Shown here one piece after another: positions 53,764 to 61,970 of a DNA stretch of 64,000 bases (within the stretch, counting starts at the first letter, position 1; every line of letters begins with the position of its first letter). The stretch is from Luteimonas terricola. GTDB lineage: Bacteria; Pseudomonadota; Gammaproteobacteria; Xanthomonadales; Xanthomonadaceae. The notes beneath the pieces were generated by a model that was not told where the DNA came from, ran no database searches, and saw only the letters and a list, made by a program, of their open reading frames with translations. Both the position numbers and the translations under genes were made by a program. The stretch spans positions 186,001 to 250,000 of the forward strand of contig NZ_SJRX01000002.1 in the NCBI RefSeq assembly GCF_004352845.1. Direction: 5' to 3'.

Positions 53764-54579
53764 TTACCCGCACTTGGAGTAACCGCAGTTCAGGCAGGTC
53801 GCGCAGCCGTCCATGATCACCACGGCCTTGTTGCTGCACTTGTGGCACATGGTGGCCGAGGGCGGGAAGCTCGTGCCTTCGCCGGTGACCGCCACGTCCT
53901 CGCCGCTGCGGTCGCGGCCCTGGTCCGCGAGCGGGCTGCCCGCCGGGCCGGCGTCCTGGCGGGCTACGCTGGAGTCAGGGTTTTTTTTTGAGCGCGCCTC
54001 GTACTGGCGGCGCTTCTCTTCGATCAACGCACGGCGCTCCGGGCTCATGTCCGGGTCGTGGAGCATGCCGATCGACTTCAGGTGCTCCTCGACGATCGCG
54101 CCAAGTTCGGCCACCAGCGAGGGCATGTACACGCCGCCCGCCTTGAAATAGCCGCCGCGCGGGTCGAACACCGACTTCATTTCCTCGATCAGGAAGGTGA
54201 CGTCGCCGCCCTTGCGGAACACCGCCGACATGATGCGGGTGAGCGCGACGATCCACTGGAAGTGGTCCATCGACTTGGAGTTGATGAAGATCTCGAACGG
54301 GCGTCGCAACTCGTGCTCGGTACCCGCATTGAGCACGATGTCGTTGATGGTCACGTACATGGCGTGCTCCACCAGCGGCGACTTGATCTTGAACGTGCTG
54401 CCGATCAGCACTTCCGGGCGCTCGATGCGCTCGTGCATGTGGATGACTTCGGCCGTCGGGCGGACCGCGGCCGCGTCCTGCGCGGCGCCGGCCGTGGCCT
54501 GGGCAGGCGCGGCCTTGTCACCGCCCTCGGCGGTGGCGACGGAGTAACCGGTGATTTTCTTCTGGATCTTGACGGCCAT
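53764..54579 (-). CDS. nrdJb: Class II ribonucleotide reductase, C-terminal subunit NrdJb
   Basis: Second half of a split vitamin B12-dependent ribonucleotide reductase. The 271-residue product has the TSCPD-type domain RRPFEIFINSKSMDHFQWIV near residue 92, followed by GGDVTFLIEEMKSVFDPRGG, and a C-terminal Cys-rich zinc-ribbon tail (ATMCHKCSNKAVVIMDGCAT and NCGYSKCG) that reduces the active site in turnover. A Lys/Asn stretch near residue 198 is encoded by an A9 run (53981-53989). Start ATG at 54579. It is separated from nrdJa by the H1-like gene. Confidence 0.88.
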   Translation of the reverse strand: MAVKIQKKITGYSVATAEGGDKAAPAQATAGAAQDAAAVRPTAEVIHMHERIERPEVLIGSTFKIKSPLVEHAMYVTINDIVLNAGTEHELRRPFEIFINSKSMDHFQWIVALTRIMSAVFRKGGDVTFLIEEMKSVFDPRGGYFKAGGVYMPSLVAELGAIVEEHLKSIGMLHDPDMSPERRALIEEKRRQYEARSKKNPDSSVARQDAGPAGSPLADQGRDRSGEDVAVTGEGTSFPPSATMCHKCSNKAVVIMDGCATCLNCGYSKCG

Positions 54580-54644
54580 GACGCGTTTTCCTGCTGTTCG
54601 TGGATGCCCTGGCCTCCCCCGGGGCACGGGGGAGGCCGGGCGGA

Positions 54645-55205
54645 TTACTTGCCTGCGGCCTTCGATGCGGCCTTCCGCGGCGCCGCCTTGCGGGCGGTCG
54701 CCTTCTTCACTGCCACCTTCGCCGGTGCCTTCTTCGCGGCCGCCTTGCGGGCGACCACCTTCTTCGCCGCGGCCTTCTTCACGACGGGCTTCTTCGCCGC
54801 GACCTTGCGGGCAACCGACTTGCTGGCGACGGTCTTCTTCGCCACGGCCTTCTTCGCGGCCACCTTGCTGGCGGTCTTCTTCGCCACCTTCCTGGCCGCG
54901 CGCTTGCGCGTGAGCGCAGCCGCCTCGGCCCTGGCGCCGGCGCTGGTGGCGGCCAGCGACTGCTTCGCTCCGGCAACGCCCTTGGCCACGGCCTTCTTCG
55001 CCGCGCCGGTACGCTTGGCAACCGCCTTCTTCGCCTTCCCGGCGGACTTCGCCACCGCGCCCTCGGCCTTGCCGGCCGCCGCCTTCGCCTTCTTCACCGC
55101 CGTGGACGCACGCTTGGACACCGCACCGCCGACCGCCTTCGCCTTGTCGGCGACGACCTCGGCGGCAGTGCCGAGGGTTGCCGCGACCCCATTGCCGTTG
55201 CTCAT
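54645..55205 (-). CDS. Histone H1-like, Lys/Ala-rich DNA-binding protein
   Basis: Basic protein of 186 residues. After a short N-terminus (SNGNGVAATLGTAAEVVADK) the sequence is a degenerate repeat of Ala, Lys and Val units such as KKAVAKRTGAAKKAVAKGVA and KKAVAKKTVASKSVARKVAA, ending KAASKAAGK. This is the composition of bacterial H1-like or AlgP-type proteins that bind and compact DNA without a fixed fold. The ATG at 55205 has GAGGG upstream. It lies 58 bp after nrdJa and 65 bp before nrdJb, so the three should form one operon. Repeats of this kind may vary in copy number between strains. Confidence 0.9.
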   Translation of the reverse strand: MSNGNGVAATLGTAAEVVADKAKAVGGAVSKRASTAVKKAKAAAGKAEGAVAKSAGKAKKAVAKRTGAAKKAVAKGVAGAKQSLAATSAGARAEAAALTRKRAARKVAKKTASKVAAKKAVAKKTVASKSVARKVAAKKPVVKKAAAKKVVARKAAAKKAPAKVAVKKATARKAAPRKAASKAAGK

Positions 55206-55263
55206 TGTGTTTCCCTCGTCGTCTTGATCGCGGGCGGACGCCCGCAGGCGGAATGTAGCGCGC

Positions 55264-57423
55264 TCAGAACTTCCCGTAGTAGCCCTCCTTGAGGGCGTCG
55301 AACAGGTTGGCCGCGGTATGGGTCTCGCCGTCGTACTCGATGTCCTCGTTGCCCCTGGCCTCCACCGTGGTCCCGTCCTCGAGCTCGAAGCGGTAGGTGG
55401 TGCCGGCAAGGTCGGATTCCTTGACCAGCACGCCCTGGAAGGCGGCGGGATTGAAGCGGAAGGTCGTGCAGCCCTTCAGGCCCTGCGCGTGGGCGTAGAG
55501 GTAGATGTCCTTGAAGTCCTCGTAGGGGTAGTCGGTCGGGACGTTGGCGGTCTTGGAGATCGACGAGTCGACCCACGTCTGCGCCGCGGCCTGCACGTCG
55601 ACGTGCTCCTTCGGGTTGATGTCGTCGGCGGAGATGAAGTAGTCCGGCAGCTGCGTGGCCGGGTCGTCGCTGAACGGCATGGCGCCGGCGTTGACCAGGT
55701 GGCGGTAGGCCAGCAGCTCGAAGGAGAACACGTCCACCTTCTCCTTGGACTTCTTGCCCTCGCGGATCACGTTGCGGCTGTAGTGGTGCGCGAAGGACGG
55801 CTCGATGCCGTTGGAGGCGTTGTTGGCCAGGCTCAGGCTGATGGTGCCGGTGGGCGCGATCGAGCTGTGGTGGGTGAAGCGCGCGCCGGTCTCGGCCAGC
55901 TGCTCGACCAGTTCCGGGGCGACGCCGGCGATGCGCTGCATGTAGCGCGAATAGCGCGCGTGCAGCACCTTGCCCGGCACCTCCTGACCCGGCTTCCAGC
56001 CGTCGGCGGCCATCTCCGGGCGCTTGCGCAGCATCTCGGCGGTGACTTCGAAGCGCTCCTCCATGATCGGCGCCGGCCCCTTCTCCTGCGCCAGCGCCAG
56101 GCCCATCTCCCAGCCGGCGACGGCCATCTCGCGGGCGACGCGGTCGGTGAAGTCGCAGCTTTCCTTCGAGCCGTACTTCATCTTCAGCATGGTCACGGTC
56201 GAGCCCAGGCCCAGGAAGCCCATGCCGTGGCGGCGCTTGCGCATGATCTCGTCGCGCTGCTGCTGCAGCGGAAGCCCGTTGACCTCGACCACGTTGTCGA
56301 GCATGCGGGTGAACACGCGCACCACTTCCTTGTATTCCTCCCAGTCGAACTCGGCCTGGTCGGTGAAGGGGTTGCGCACGAACTTGGTCAGGTTGACCGA
56401 ACCCAGCAGGCAGGCGCCGTAGGCCGGCAGCGGCTGCTCGCCGCAGGGGTTGGTCGCGCGGATGTTCTCGCACCACCAGTTGTTGTTCATCTCGTTGACG
56501 CGGTCGATCAGGATGAAGCCCGGCTCGGCGTAGTCGTAGGTCGAGACCATGATCATGTCCCACAGGTGCCGCGCGCGGACCTTGCCGTACACCTTGCAGG
56601 CCACCAGGCCGTCGTCGCGCACGATGTAGCCTTCGTGCTGCGGCCAGTCGCGCCAGACCACCTGGTCGGCGTCGGCGAGATCGATGTCGCCCTGCTCCTT
56701 CTCGTTGATCGGGAACACCAGTGACCAGTCGGCATCGTCCTTCACCGCCTCGATGAAGCCGTCGGTGACCAGCAGCGACAGGTTGAACTGGCGCAGGCGC
56801 CCGTCCTCGCGCTTGGCGCGGATGAAATCGCGCACGTCGGGGTGGCTGACGTCGAAGGTGCCCATCTGCGCGCCGCGGCGGCCGCCGGCCGACGACACCG
56901 TGAAACACATCTTGTCGTAGATATCCATGAACGACATCGGGCCCGAGGTGTAGGCGCCGGCGCCGGCGACGAAGGCGCCGCGCGGGCGCAGCGTCGAGAA
57001 TTCGTAGCCGATGCCGCAACCGGCCTTCAGCGTCAGCCCGGCCTCGTGGACCTTCTCCAGGATGCCGTCCATGGAGTCGACGATGGTCCCGCTGACCGTG
57101 CAGTTGATGGTGCTGGTCGCGGGCTTGTGTTCGAGCGCCCCGGCATTCGAGGTGATGCGGCCGGCGGGGATCGCCCCGCGGCGCAGCGCCCACAGGAAGC
57201 GCTCGTTCCAGTGCTTGCGCTTCTCGGCCGTGGTCTCGGCCTCGGACAGGGCACGCGCGACACGCTGGCAGGTGCCATCCATATCGGCATCCAGTGCGTC
57301 GCCCTGCTTGGTCTTCAAGCGGTATTTCTTGTCCCAGATATCGACCGACGCGGGCTGCATCGGGATGTCCTGGTCGGTGCCAGCCATCGTGTTCCTCACA
57401 GCTTCCAGGCGAACCGTGCTCAT
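55264..57423 (-). CDS. nrdJa: Class II (B12-dependent) ribonucleotide reductase, catalytic subunit NrdJa
   Basis: Reduces ribonucleotides to deoxyribonucleotides using adenosylcobalamin, so it needs no oxygen. The 719-residue product has an N-terminal Cys of the active site in PATSTINCTVSGTIVDSMDG, the catalytic ENIRATNPCGEQPLPAYGAC (N-x-C-x-E) near residue 348, the loop TKFVRNPF, and the phosphate site SIAPTGTISLSLANNASNGI. The C-terminal Cys tail is missing here and supplied by nrdJb. ATG 57423 has AAGGAG 11 nt upstream. A long leader (about 240 nt) with a NrdR-type palindrome precedes it. No free-standing NrdR gene is in the window. Confidence 0.95.
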   Translation of the reverse strand: MSTVRLEAVRNTMAGTDQDIPMQPASVDIWDKKYRLKTKQGDALDADMDGTCQRVARALSEAETTAEKRKHWNERFLWALRRGAIPAGRITSNAGALEHKPATSTINCTVSGTIVDSMDGILEKVHEAGLTLKAGCGIGYEFSTLRPRGAFVAGAGAYTSGPMSFMDIYDKMCFTVSSAGGRRGAQMGTFDVSHPDVRDFIRAKREDGRLRQFNLSLLVTDGFIEAVKDDADWSLVFPINEKEQGDIDLADADQVVWRDWPQHEGYIVRDDGLVACKVYGKVRARHLWDMIMVSTYDYAEPGFILIDRVNEMNNNWWCENIRATNPCGEQPLPAYGACLLGSVNLTKFVRNPFTDQAEFDWEEYKEVVRVFTRMLDNVVEVNGLPLQQQRDEIMRKRRHGMGFLGLGSTVTMLKMKYGSKESCDFTDRVAREMAVAGWEMGLALAQEKGPAPIMEERFEVTAEMLRKRPEMAADGWKPGQEVPGKVLHARYSRYMQRIAGVAPELVEQLAETGARFTHHSSIAPTGTISLSLANNASNGIEPSFAHHYSRNVIREGKKSKEKVDVFSFELLAYRHLVNAGAMPFSDDPATQLPDYFISADDINPKEHVDVQAAAQTWVDSSISKTANVPTDYPYEDFKDIYLYAHAQGLKGCTTFRFNPAAFQGVLVKESDLAGTTYRFELEDGTTVEARGNEDIEYDGETHTAANLFDALKEGYYGKF

Positions 57424-57878
57424 GCTGCTTCCATCTCCTTCATCGTGCCCGGTCTCGTGCGAACCGGGCGTCGTTGTCCTGTGGTGCCGGCGCGGGTCCG
57501 CTGGGCGGTTCGCGCCGACGGCAAAGCCGCAGGCGTGCCTGCACGCCGTGCGCTGTCATCGTCCTGATTGGCCGGTTGCAATGCCTTGCATGCGAACCTC
57601 CGCCTCCGCAGCGGCCCCGGCCTGGAACATCAAGAATACCAAGCACTGGGCAAATATGCCTGTGTGACCACAACATGTTGTGGCCGGCAGGCAATGACCC
57701 TACGGGCGCCACGGGTCGAAGTCAATCGCTTCGCGGCGTGATTGCCTGAAGCCGAGCCATGACGCGCTTCGCAGATGGACTTGAGACGCAGGACACACTC
57801 GTTCAGTCTCGACCCCTGCGCTCCGCCGCGCCACACTTCACGGTCCGGAGACCCCGAAAGCCGGATAACAACAGACCG
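57424..57878. other. Leader and divergent promoter region of nrdJa and degQ
   Basis: The 455-bp gap holds no clear gene. On the nrdJa side, a hairpin with 7-bp arms (57447-57453 and 57463-57469) lies about 25-45 nt upstream of the start codon. The NrdR-type palindrome at 57668-57683 sits further upstream. I looked for the conserved B12 riboswitch core (GCCACTG) on the minus strand and did not see it. On the degQ side only short imperfect repeats are visible. The leader is long enough for other RNA structures that I cannot judge by eye. Confidence 0.5.
57668..57683. promoter_or_regulatory. NrdR box upstream of nrdJa
   Basis: CCACAACATGTTGTGG is a perfect 16-bp palindrome that matches the pattern of NrdR boxes (ACAC-A/T-A...T-A/T-GTGT family). 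NrdR boxes control ribonucleotide reductase genes and usually come in pairs about 31 bp apart. A weaker half-match is at 57637-57652, 31 bp away centre to centre. It lies about 245 bp upstream of nrdJa, far for a promoter operator unless the leader is long. Binding is inferred. Confidence 0.75.
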
Positions 57879-59333
57879 ATGCAAGCATCCACCCGTACCA
57901 CCCTCATCGCCCTCATCGCGGCCGCCGCTTTCGGCGGTTTCGCGGCAACCCTGATCCGCGACGGCCTGCAGGCACCCGTCCGCGCCGAACCCTTGCCGCA
58001 GGCCGCGACCGTGCCCATGGCCGCTTCGCTGCCGGCCACCGTCGAGGGCCAGGCCCTGCCCTCGCTTGCCCCGATGCTGCGCCGGGTCACGCCGGCCGTG
58101 GTCAGCGTGCACACCAAGCAGCGCGTGCGCATCAACAACCCCTTCGCCAACGATCCCTTCTTCCGCCGCATGTTCCCGGGCATCCCCGAGGAGCGGATCA
58201 ACGAATCGCTGGGCTCGGGCGTGATCGTCGATGCCGCGCACGGCTATGTGCTCACCAACCACCACGTGATCGAAGGCGCCGACGAGGTCTCGGTGACCCT
58301 GTCCGACGGCCGCACGCTGGCCGCGGAGTTCGTCGGCTCCGACGCCGACACCGACGTGGCGCTGATGAAGATCCCGGTGCCCGGTAGCGGCGCGCCGTTG
58401 CAGGCGATCGCGCTGGCCGACAGCAGCACGCTGCAGGTCGGCGACTTCGTGGTCGCGGTCGGCAATCCCTTCGGCGTGGGCCAGACGGTGACCTCGGGCA
58501 TCGTGTCGGCGGTCGGTCGCGCCAACGTGCCAGGCGTGGGCTACCAGAACTTCATCCAGACCGACGCCAGCATCAACCCCGGCAACTCCGGCGGGGCGCT
58601 GGTCAACCTGCGCGGCGAGCTGGTCGGCATCAATACCGCCAGCTTCAACCCGCGCGGCAGCATGGCCGGCAACATCGGCCTCGGCTTCGCGATTCCCGCC
58701 AACCTGGCCCGCGGCGTGATGCAGCAGCTTGCCGCGACCGGCGAGGTCCGGCGCGGCACGCTCGGCATCGACACCCAGGACCTGGATGATCGGCTGGCCG
58801 CGAGCCTCGGGCTGGCGGCCGGCAGTCGCGGCGCGGTGGTGACCCGCGTCCACGCCGACTCCGCCGGTGCCGATGCCGGCCTGCGCCCGGGCGACGTGGT
58901 CGTGGCCGCCAACGGCGAGCGCATCGCCGACGGCGAGTCGCTGCGCAACTTCCAGGGCCTGCAGCCGGCCAACGCCCGCGTCAGCCTGGACCTGCGCCGC
59001 GACGGCAAGCCGCTGCAGGTGCAGGCCACCCTGCGCGAGCAGCCGCGCATGCTGGCCGGGCAGCAGCTCGATCCGCGCCTGTCCGGCGCCAGCTTCGCCG
59101 AGCTGCCCGAGGCCCTGCGCCGCGGTGGCGTGTCGGGCGTGCTGGTGGAGGAGGTCGCCGGCGGCAGCCGCGCGGCGCGCAACGGACTGCGCGCAGGCGA
59201 CGTCGTGCTGGCCGCCGGGACGATGCGCGCAGGCGACCTGCCCGCACTGCGCGCCGCGCTGGCGGAGGCACCGGAGCAACTGGTCCTTCACATCCAGCGG
59301 GGCCGCGGACAAGGCAACCTGTTGATGAAATGA
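57879..59333 (+). CDS. degQ: DegQ/HtrA-type periplasmic serine endoprotease
   Basis: Periplasmic protease and chaperone of the HtrA family, clearing misfolded envelope proteins. The 484-residue product has a signal peptide/anchor (TTLIALIAAAAFGGFAATLI), then the protease domain with His in YVLTNHHVIEGADEVSVTLS, Asp in SDADTDVALMKIPVPGSGAP, and Ser in DASINPGNSGGALVNLRGEL (residue about 235). Two PDZ domains follow, each with a GxxxVxxV-type carboxylate loop (RGAVVTRVHADSAGADAGLR; GGVSGVLVEEVAGGSRAARN). ATG 57879 begins the signal. It is divergent from nrdJa and followed after 26 bp by a DUF883 gene. No sigma-E promoter stood out. Confidence 0.94.
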   Translation: MQASTRTTLIALIAAAAFGGFAATLIRDGLQAPVRAEPLPQAATVPMAASLPATVEGQALPSLAPMLRRVTPAVVSVHTKQRVRINNPFANDPFFRRMFPGIPEERINESLGSGVIVDAAHGYVLTNHHVIEGADEVSVTLSDGRTLAAEFVGSDADTDVALMKIPVPGSGAPLQAIALADSSTLQVGDFVVAVGNPFGVGQTVTSGIVSAVGRANVPGVGYQNFIQTDASINPGNSGGALVNLRGELVGINTASFNPRGSMAGNIGLGFAIPANLARGVMQQLAATGEVRRGTLGIDTQDLDDRLAASLGLAAGSRGAVVTRVHADSAGADAGLRPGDVVVAANGERIADGESLRNFQGLQPANARVSLDLRRDGKPLQVQATLREQPRMLAGQQLDPRLSGASFAELPEALRRGGVSGVLVEEVAGGSRAARNGLRAGDVVLAAGTMRAGDLPALRAALAEAPEQLVLHIQRGRGQGNLLMK

Positions 59334-59359
59334 GCCATACCCCACCCAAGGAGATTGCG

Positions 59360-59722
59360 ATGAGCCCGACCCACACCGACAACCTCAAATCCAACCTGTC
59401 CGAAGCCGGCGGACACCTGAAGCAGGCCGCGACCGATACCGCCGACGCCGTACGCGGTGCCGCCGCGGCCGCCGGCGAGGAGATGCGCCTGGGCAAGGCC
59501 CACCTGAAGGCCGATCTCGCCGATGGCGCGATCGCCGGCCTGTCCGCGCTGGAAGAGGCCGCCGGCGCCGGCAGCGAGCAGGTCGACCAGCTGATGGAGA
59601 AGGGCCGCGACCTGATCGACAGCGCCGCCGACCTGATCCGCGAGCGCCCGATCGCGTCCTTCGGCGCGGCCTTCGCCGCCGGCTGGATCATCGCCAAGCT
59701 CGCCCGCAGCGGCGACAAGTAA
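59360..59722 (+). CDS. DUF883 family protein (ElaB/YqjD-like)
   Basis: Ribosome- or membrane-associated small protein of 120 residues. It has a long amphipathic helix with coiled-coil spacing (NLKSNLSEAGGHLKQAATDT, then GEEMRLGKAHLKADLADG and DQLMEKGRDLIDSAADLIRE) and a C-terminal hydrophobic helix IASFGAAFAAGWIIAKLARS that should insert in the inner membrane. YqjD of E. coli, in the same family, binds ribosomes in stationary phase. The ATG at 59360 has AAGGAGATT upstream. Together with the next two genes it forms a YqjD-YqjE-YqjK-like trio. Confidence 0.9.
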   Translation: MSPTHTDNLKSNLSEAGGHLKQAATDTADAVRGAAAAAGEEMRLGKAHLKADLADGAIAGLSALEEAAGAGSEQVDQLMEKGRDLIDSAADLIRERPIASFGAAFAAGWIIAKLARSGDK

Positions 59723-59727
59723 GCCGC

Positions 59728-60297
59728 GTGGAGTCGCAGCCGCCACCGCCGCCTTCATCGGCACCGCACGACCCGCCGCCGCGCGAGGACGAAGGAGGCG
59801 CACGGTCCGCGCCGCCACCGCCCGACCTCGCCGAGGCGCTGCGCGAGCTGCGCGACAGCGGCGTGGCCGGGATCAGCGCCACCGGCGACGCCGCCAGGGC
59901 GCTGCGCGACCTGCTCGCCGCCGATGTTTCGCTGGCCCGCAGCGCGGCCGGCCGCAGCGCCGTCTTTGCCGGCGCAGCGGTGATGTTCGGCGTCTCGGCC
60001 TGGCTGCTGCTGATGACCGCGCTGATCGTGGTGCTGAGCAACCAGGTCGGACTGCCGTGGTGGCTGTCCCTGGGTGGCTGCGGGCTGCTCAGCGCGCTCT
60101 GCGCGTGGCTGGCGCTGCAAAAGGCGACGGGCTACTTCGAACACACCCGGCTCAAGGCGACGCGGCGACAGCTGGCGCGCCTGGGCATCGGCGAACTGTC
60201 CGCGCTGATGCCCGGGGCCGGCTCGGCGGATTCGGCGCGCGCCGCGGAGTCGAAGCTGCGCGACCGCGCACGCGATGCCGGAGTGACCCCGCCATGA
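59728..60297 (+). CDS. Phage-holin-like membrane protein (YqjE family)
   Basis: Inner-membrane protein of 189 residues, YqjE/holin type by size and topology. The N-terminal 30 residues are Pro/Glu-rich. A helical segment (DLAEALRELRDSGVAGISAT) leads to two hydrophobic helices (AVFAGAAVMFGVSAWLLLMT and PWWLSLGGCGLLSALCAWLA), then a charged tail with Arg and Glu. It starts with GTG at 59728, 6 bp after the previous stop, and ends 4 bp inside the next gene. Despite the family name there is no phage context. It is translated with the DUF883 gene. Confidence 0.82.
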   Translation: MESQPPPPPSSAPHDPPPREDEGGARSAPPPPDLAEALRELRDSGVAGISATGDAARALRDLLAADVSLARSAAGRSAVFAGAAVMFGVSAWLLLMTALIVVLSNQVGLPWWLSLGGCGLLSALCAWLALQKATGYFEHTRLKATRRQLARLGIGELSALMPGAGSADSARAAESKLRDRARDAGVTPP

Positions 60298-60782
60298 GTT
60301 TCGAGGAGCTGCAGGCCAAGGTGGCCAGGGCCGAGGTCACGCTCGAGGCGCAGGAGCGGCGCGTGGCCGCCAACCTGCGCGTGCTGGGCGGCTGCTGGCG
60401 CGAGGCATGGACGCCGCCGCGGGTGATCGTCGCCGGCCTGGCGGCCGGCTTCCTTGCCGGCTGGGCACGCCCGGCGCGCGCGGTCGCAGGCATCGAACCC
60501 GCCCGCTGGCTGCAGCTGGCGGGCAGCCTGGCCGGCCTGGTCGGCACGGTGCAGGCCGCCTTTGCGGCATCGGATGCGAAGGACGCCGCGGAAGAGGCGG
60601 GAGATGCGGCGGCCGGGGCGGCAGGCACCGCGGCGCCCGAAAGCCCGCCTGCGAAGCCCACGCCCGGCGCCGGCGCCGGCCCGACGCCTCCGGCCACCGA
60701 ACGCAGGCGCGCTCCGGACCCCTCCTGGGACACGCCGCCACGCCCCGCGGAAGCCGCCACAGAGCTGTCCGAACCGCGCTGA
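60294..60782 (+). CDS. Hypothetical membrane-associated protein
   Basis: Product of 162 residues. The start is helical and charged (EELQAKVARAEVTLEAQERR), followed by a Trp-containing turn (GGCWREAWTPPRVIVAGLAA) and a hydrophobic stretch (FLAGWARPARAVAGIEPARW; LAGSLAGLVGTVQAAFAASD), then a Pro/Ala/Glu-rich tail. The order DUF883, YqjE-like, and this gene resembles E. coli yqjD-yqjE-yqjK, so it may be a YqjK-like partner, but similarity is weak. The start ATG at 60294 overlaps the previous stop as ATGA. No function is known. Confidence 0.75.
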   Translation: MSFEELQAKVARAEVTLEAQERRVAANLRVLGGCWREAWTPPRVIVAGLAAGFLAGWARPARAVAGIEPARWLQLAGSLAGLVGTVQAAFAASDAKDAAEEAGDAAAGAAGTAAPESPPAKPTPGAGAGPTPPATERRRAPDPSWDTPPRPAEAATELSEPR

Positions 60783-60798
60783 GCGCGCCGGCGCCGCC

Positions 60799-61950
60799 AT
60801 GCCCGACATCCAATCCGACGCGACCGGAGAAGCCACCACCCCGGCGGTCGACGACAGCCCGACCGCGAAGCCGCAGGCAGCGGTGACGGCACAGCCGCTG
60901 CCCGAGCCCCGTCCCCGCGCCTCCGCGGCGCTGCTGGTACTGGCCGTCCTCTCCGTCGGCTACACGCTGTGGGCGGCCCAGGGCCTGATCCTGCCGGTGC
61001 TGCTGGCGATGTTCTTCGCCCTGGTCGGCAACCCGGTGATCCGTGCGCTGCGCCGGCTTTACATACCGCGCTTCCTCGCCGCGCTGCTGGTGCTGGTTGG
61101 CGGCATCGCCGCCACCGGCCTGCTCGGCCAGCAGCTGCTGGTGCCGGCCCTGGACTGGATGCAGGAGGCGCCGCGGCAGATGCGCCAGATCGGCAAGGAG
61201 CTGAGCACGCTGGTCGAGCCGATGCACGAGGCCGGCCGCGTCGCCGAGGACATCGCGCGCCAGGCCAGCGGCGACGGCGGCGACAAGGTCGATGTCGTGC
61301 GCACGCAGGCCGACGATCCCTACGGCCTGGTCACGCGCGCGCCGCGCGCGGTCGGCGGGGTGCTCGCGGTGGTGCTGCTCACCTTCTTCTTCATGGTCTT
61401 CGGCGAGGACCTGCAGCGCCGTGCGATCGCGCTCCTGCCCTCGCGGCAGCGGCAGAAGATCACGGTCGAGATCATGCAGTCGATCGAGCGCGACGTGTCG
61501 CGATACGTGTTCACCATCACCCTGATCAACGCCGTCGTGGGCCTGCTGCTGGCGGCGATCCTGCACTGGGGCCTGGGCGTCGAGGTTCCCGAGGCACTGC
61601 TTTGGGGCACCATTGCGATGCTGCTCAACTTCGCGCCCTACGTCGGCCCCGCCATCGGCGTGGTGCTGATGCTGGCGATGGGCTTCGTGAGCTGGGACGA
61701 GGTCGGGCCGTCGCTGCTGCCCGCGGCGATCTACCTGGGCCTGCACACGCTGGAAGGCCAGCTGGTCACGCCGCTGGTCCTGGGACAGCGCATGCAGCTC
61801 TCGCCGCTGGTGCTGATCCTGGCGCTGCTGGTGTTCGGCTGGGCGTGGGGCATCGTCGGCCTGCTGCTGGCGGTGCCGCTGCTGGTCTGCGTGAAGCGCG
61901 TGCTGGCGCGCATCGACGGCCTGCAGGGCTGGGCACGGCTGCTCGGTTAG
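60799..61950 (+). CDS. AI-2E family transporter (YdiK/PerM-like)
   Basis: Inner-membrane protein of 383 residues. After a 40-residue Pro-rich N-terminus, about eight helices follow, including LLVLAVLSVGYTLWAAQGLI, LLVLVGGIAATGLLGQQLLV, FTITLINAVVGLLLAAILHW, and the conserved motif AMLLNFAPYVGPAIGVVLML near residue 290. The final part LGLHTLEGQLVTPLVLGQRM and WAWGIVGLLLAVPLLVCVKR is diagnostic. Members were linked to autoinducer-2 release or Na+(Li+)/H+ exchange; which applies here is not known. Start ATG at 60799, 16 bp after the previous gene, with little ribosome site. Confidence 0.9.
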   Translation: MPDIQSDATGEATTPAVDDSPTAKPQAAVTAQPLPEPRPRASAALLVLAVLSVGYTLWAAQGLILPVLLAMFFALVGNPVIRALRRLYIPRFLAALLVLVGGIAATGLLGQQLLVPALDWMQEAPRQMRQIGKELSTLVEPMHEAGRVAEDIARQASGDGGDKVDVVRTQADDPYGLVTRAPRAVGGVLAVVLLTFFFMVFGEDLQRRAIALLPSRQRQKITVEIMQSIERDVSRYVFTITLINAVVGLLLAAILHWGLGVEVPEALLWGTIAMLLNFAPYVGPAIGVVLMLAMGFVSWDEVGPSLLPAAIYLGLHTLEGQLVTPLVLGQRMQLSPLVLILALLVFGWAWGIVGLLLAVPLLVCVKRVLARIDGLQGWARLLG

Positions 61951-61970
61951 CCGCGCCGTACAATGGCGGC

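Noticed and set aside
57424..57660. B12 riboswitch upstream of nrdJa
   Set aside because: A class II reductase could be B12-regulated, but the conserved core (GCCACTG and flanking helices) was not seen on the minus strand. Only a covariance-model search could settle it.
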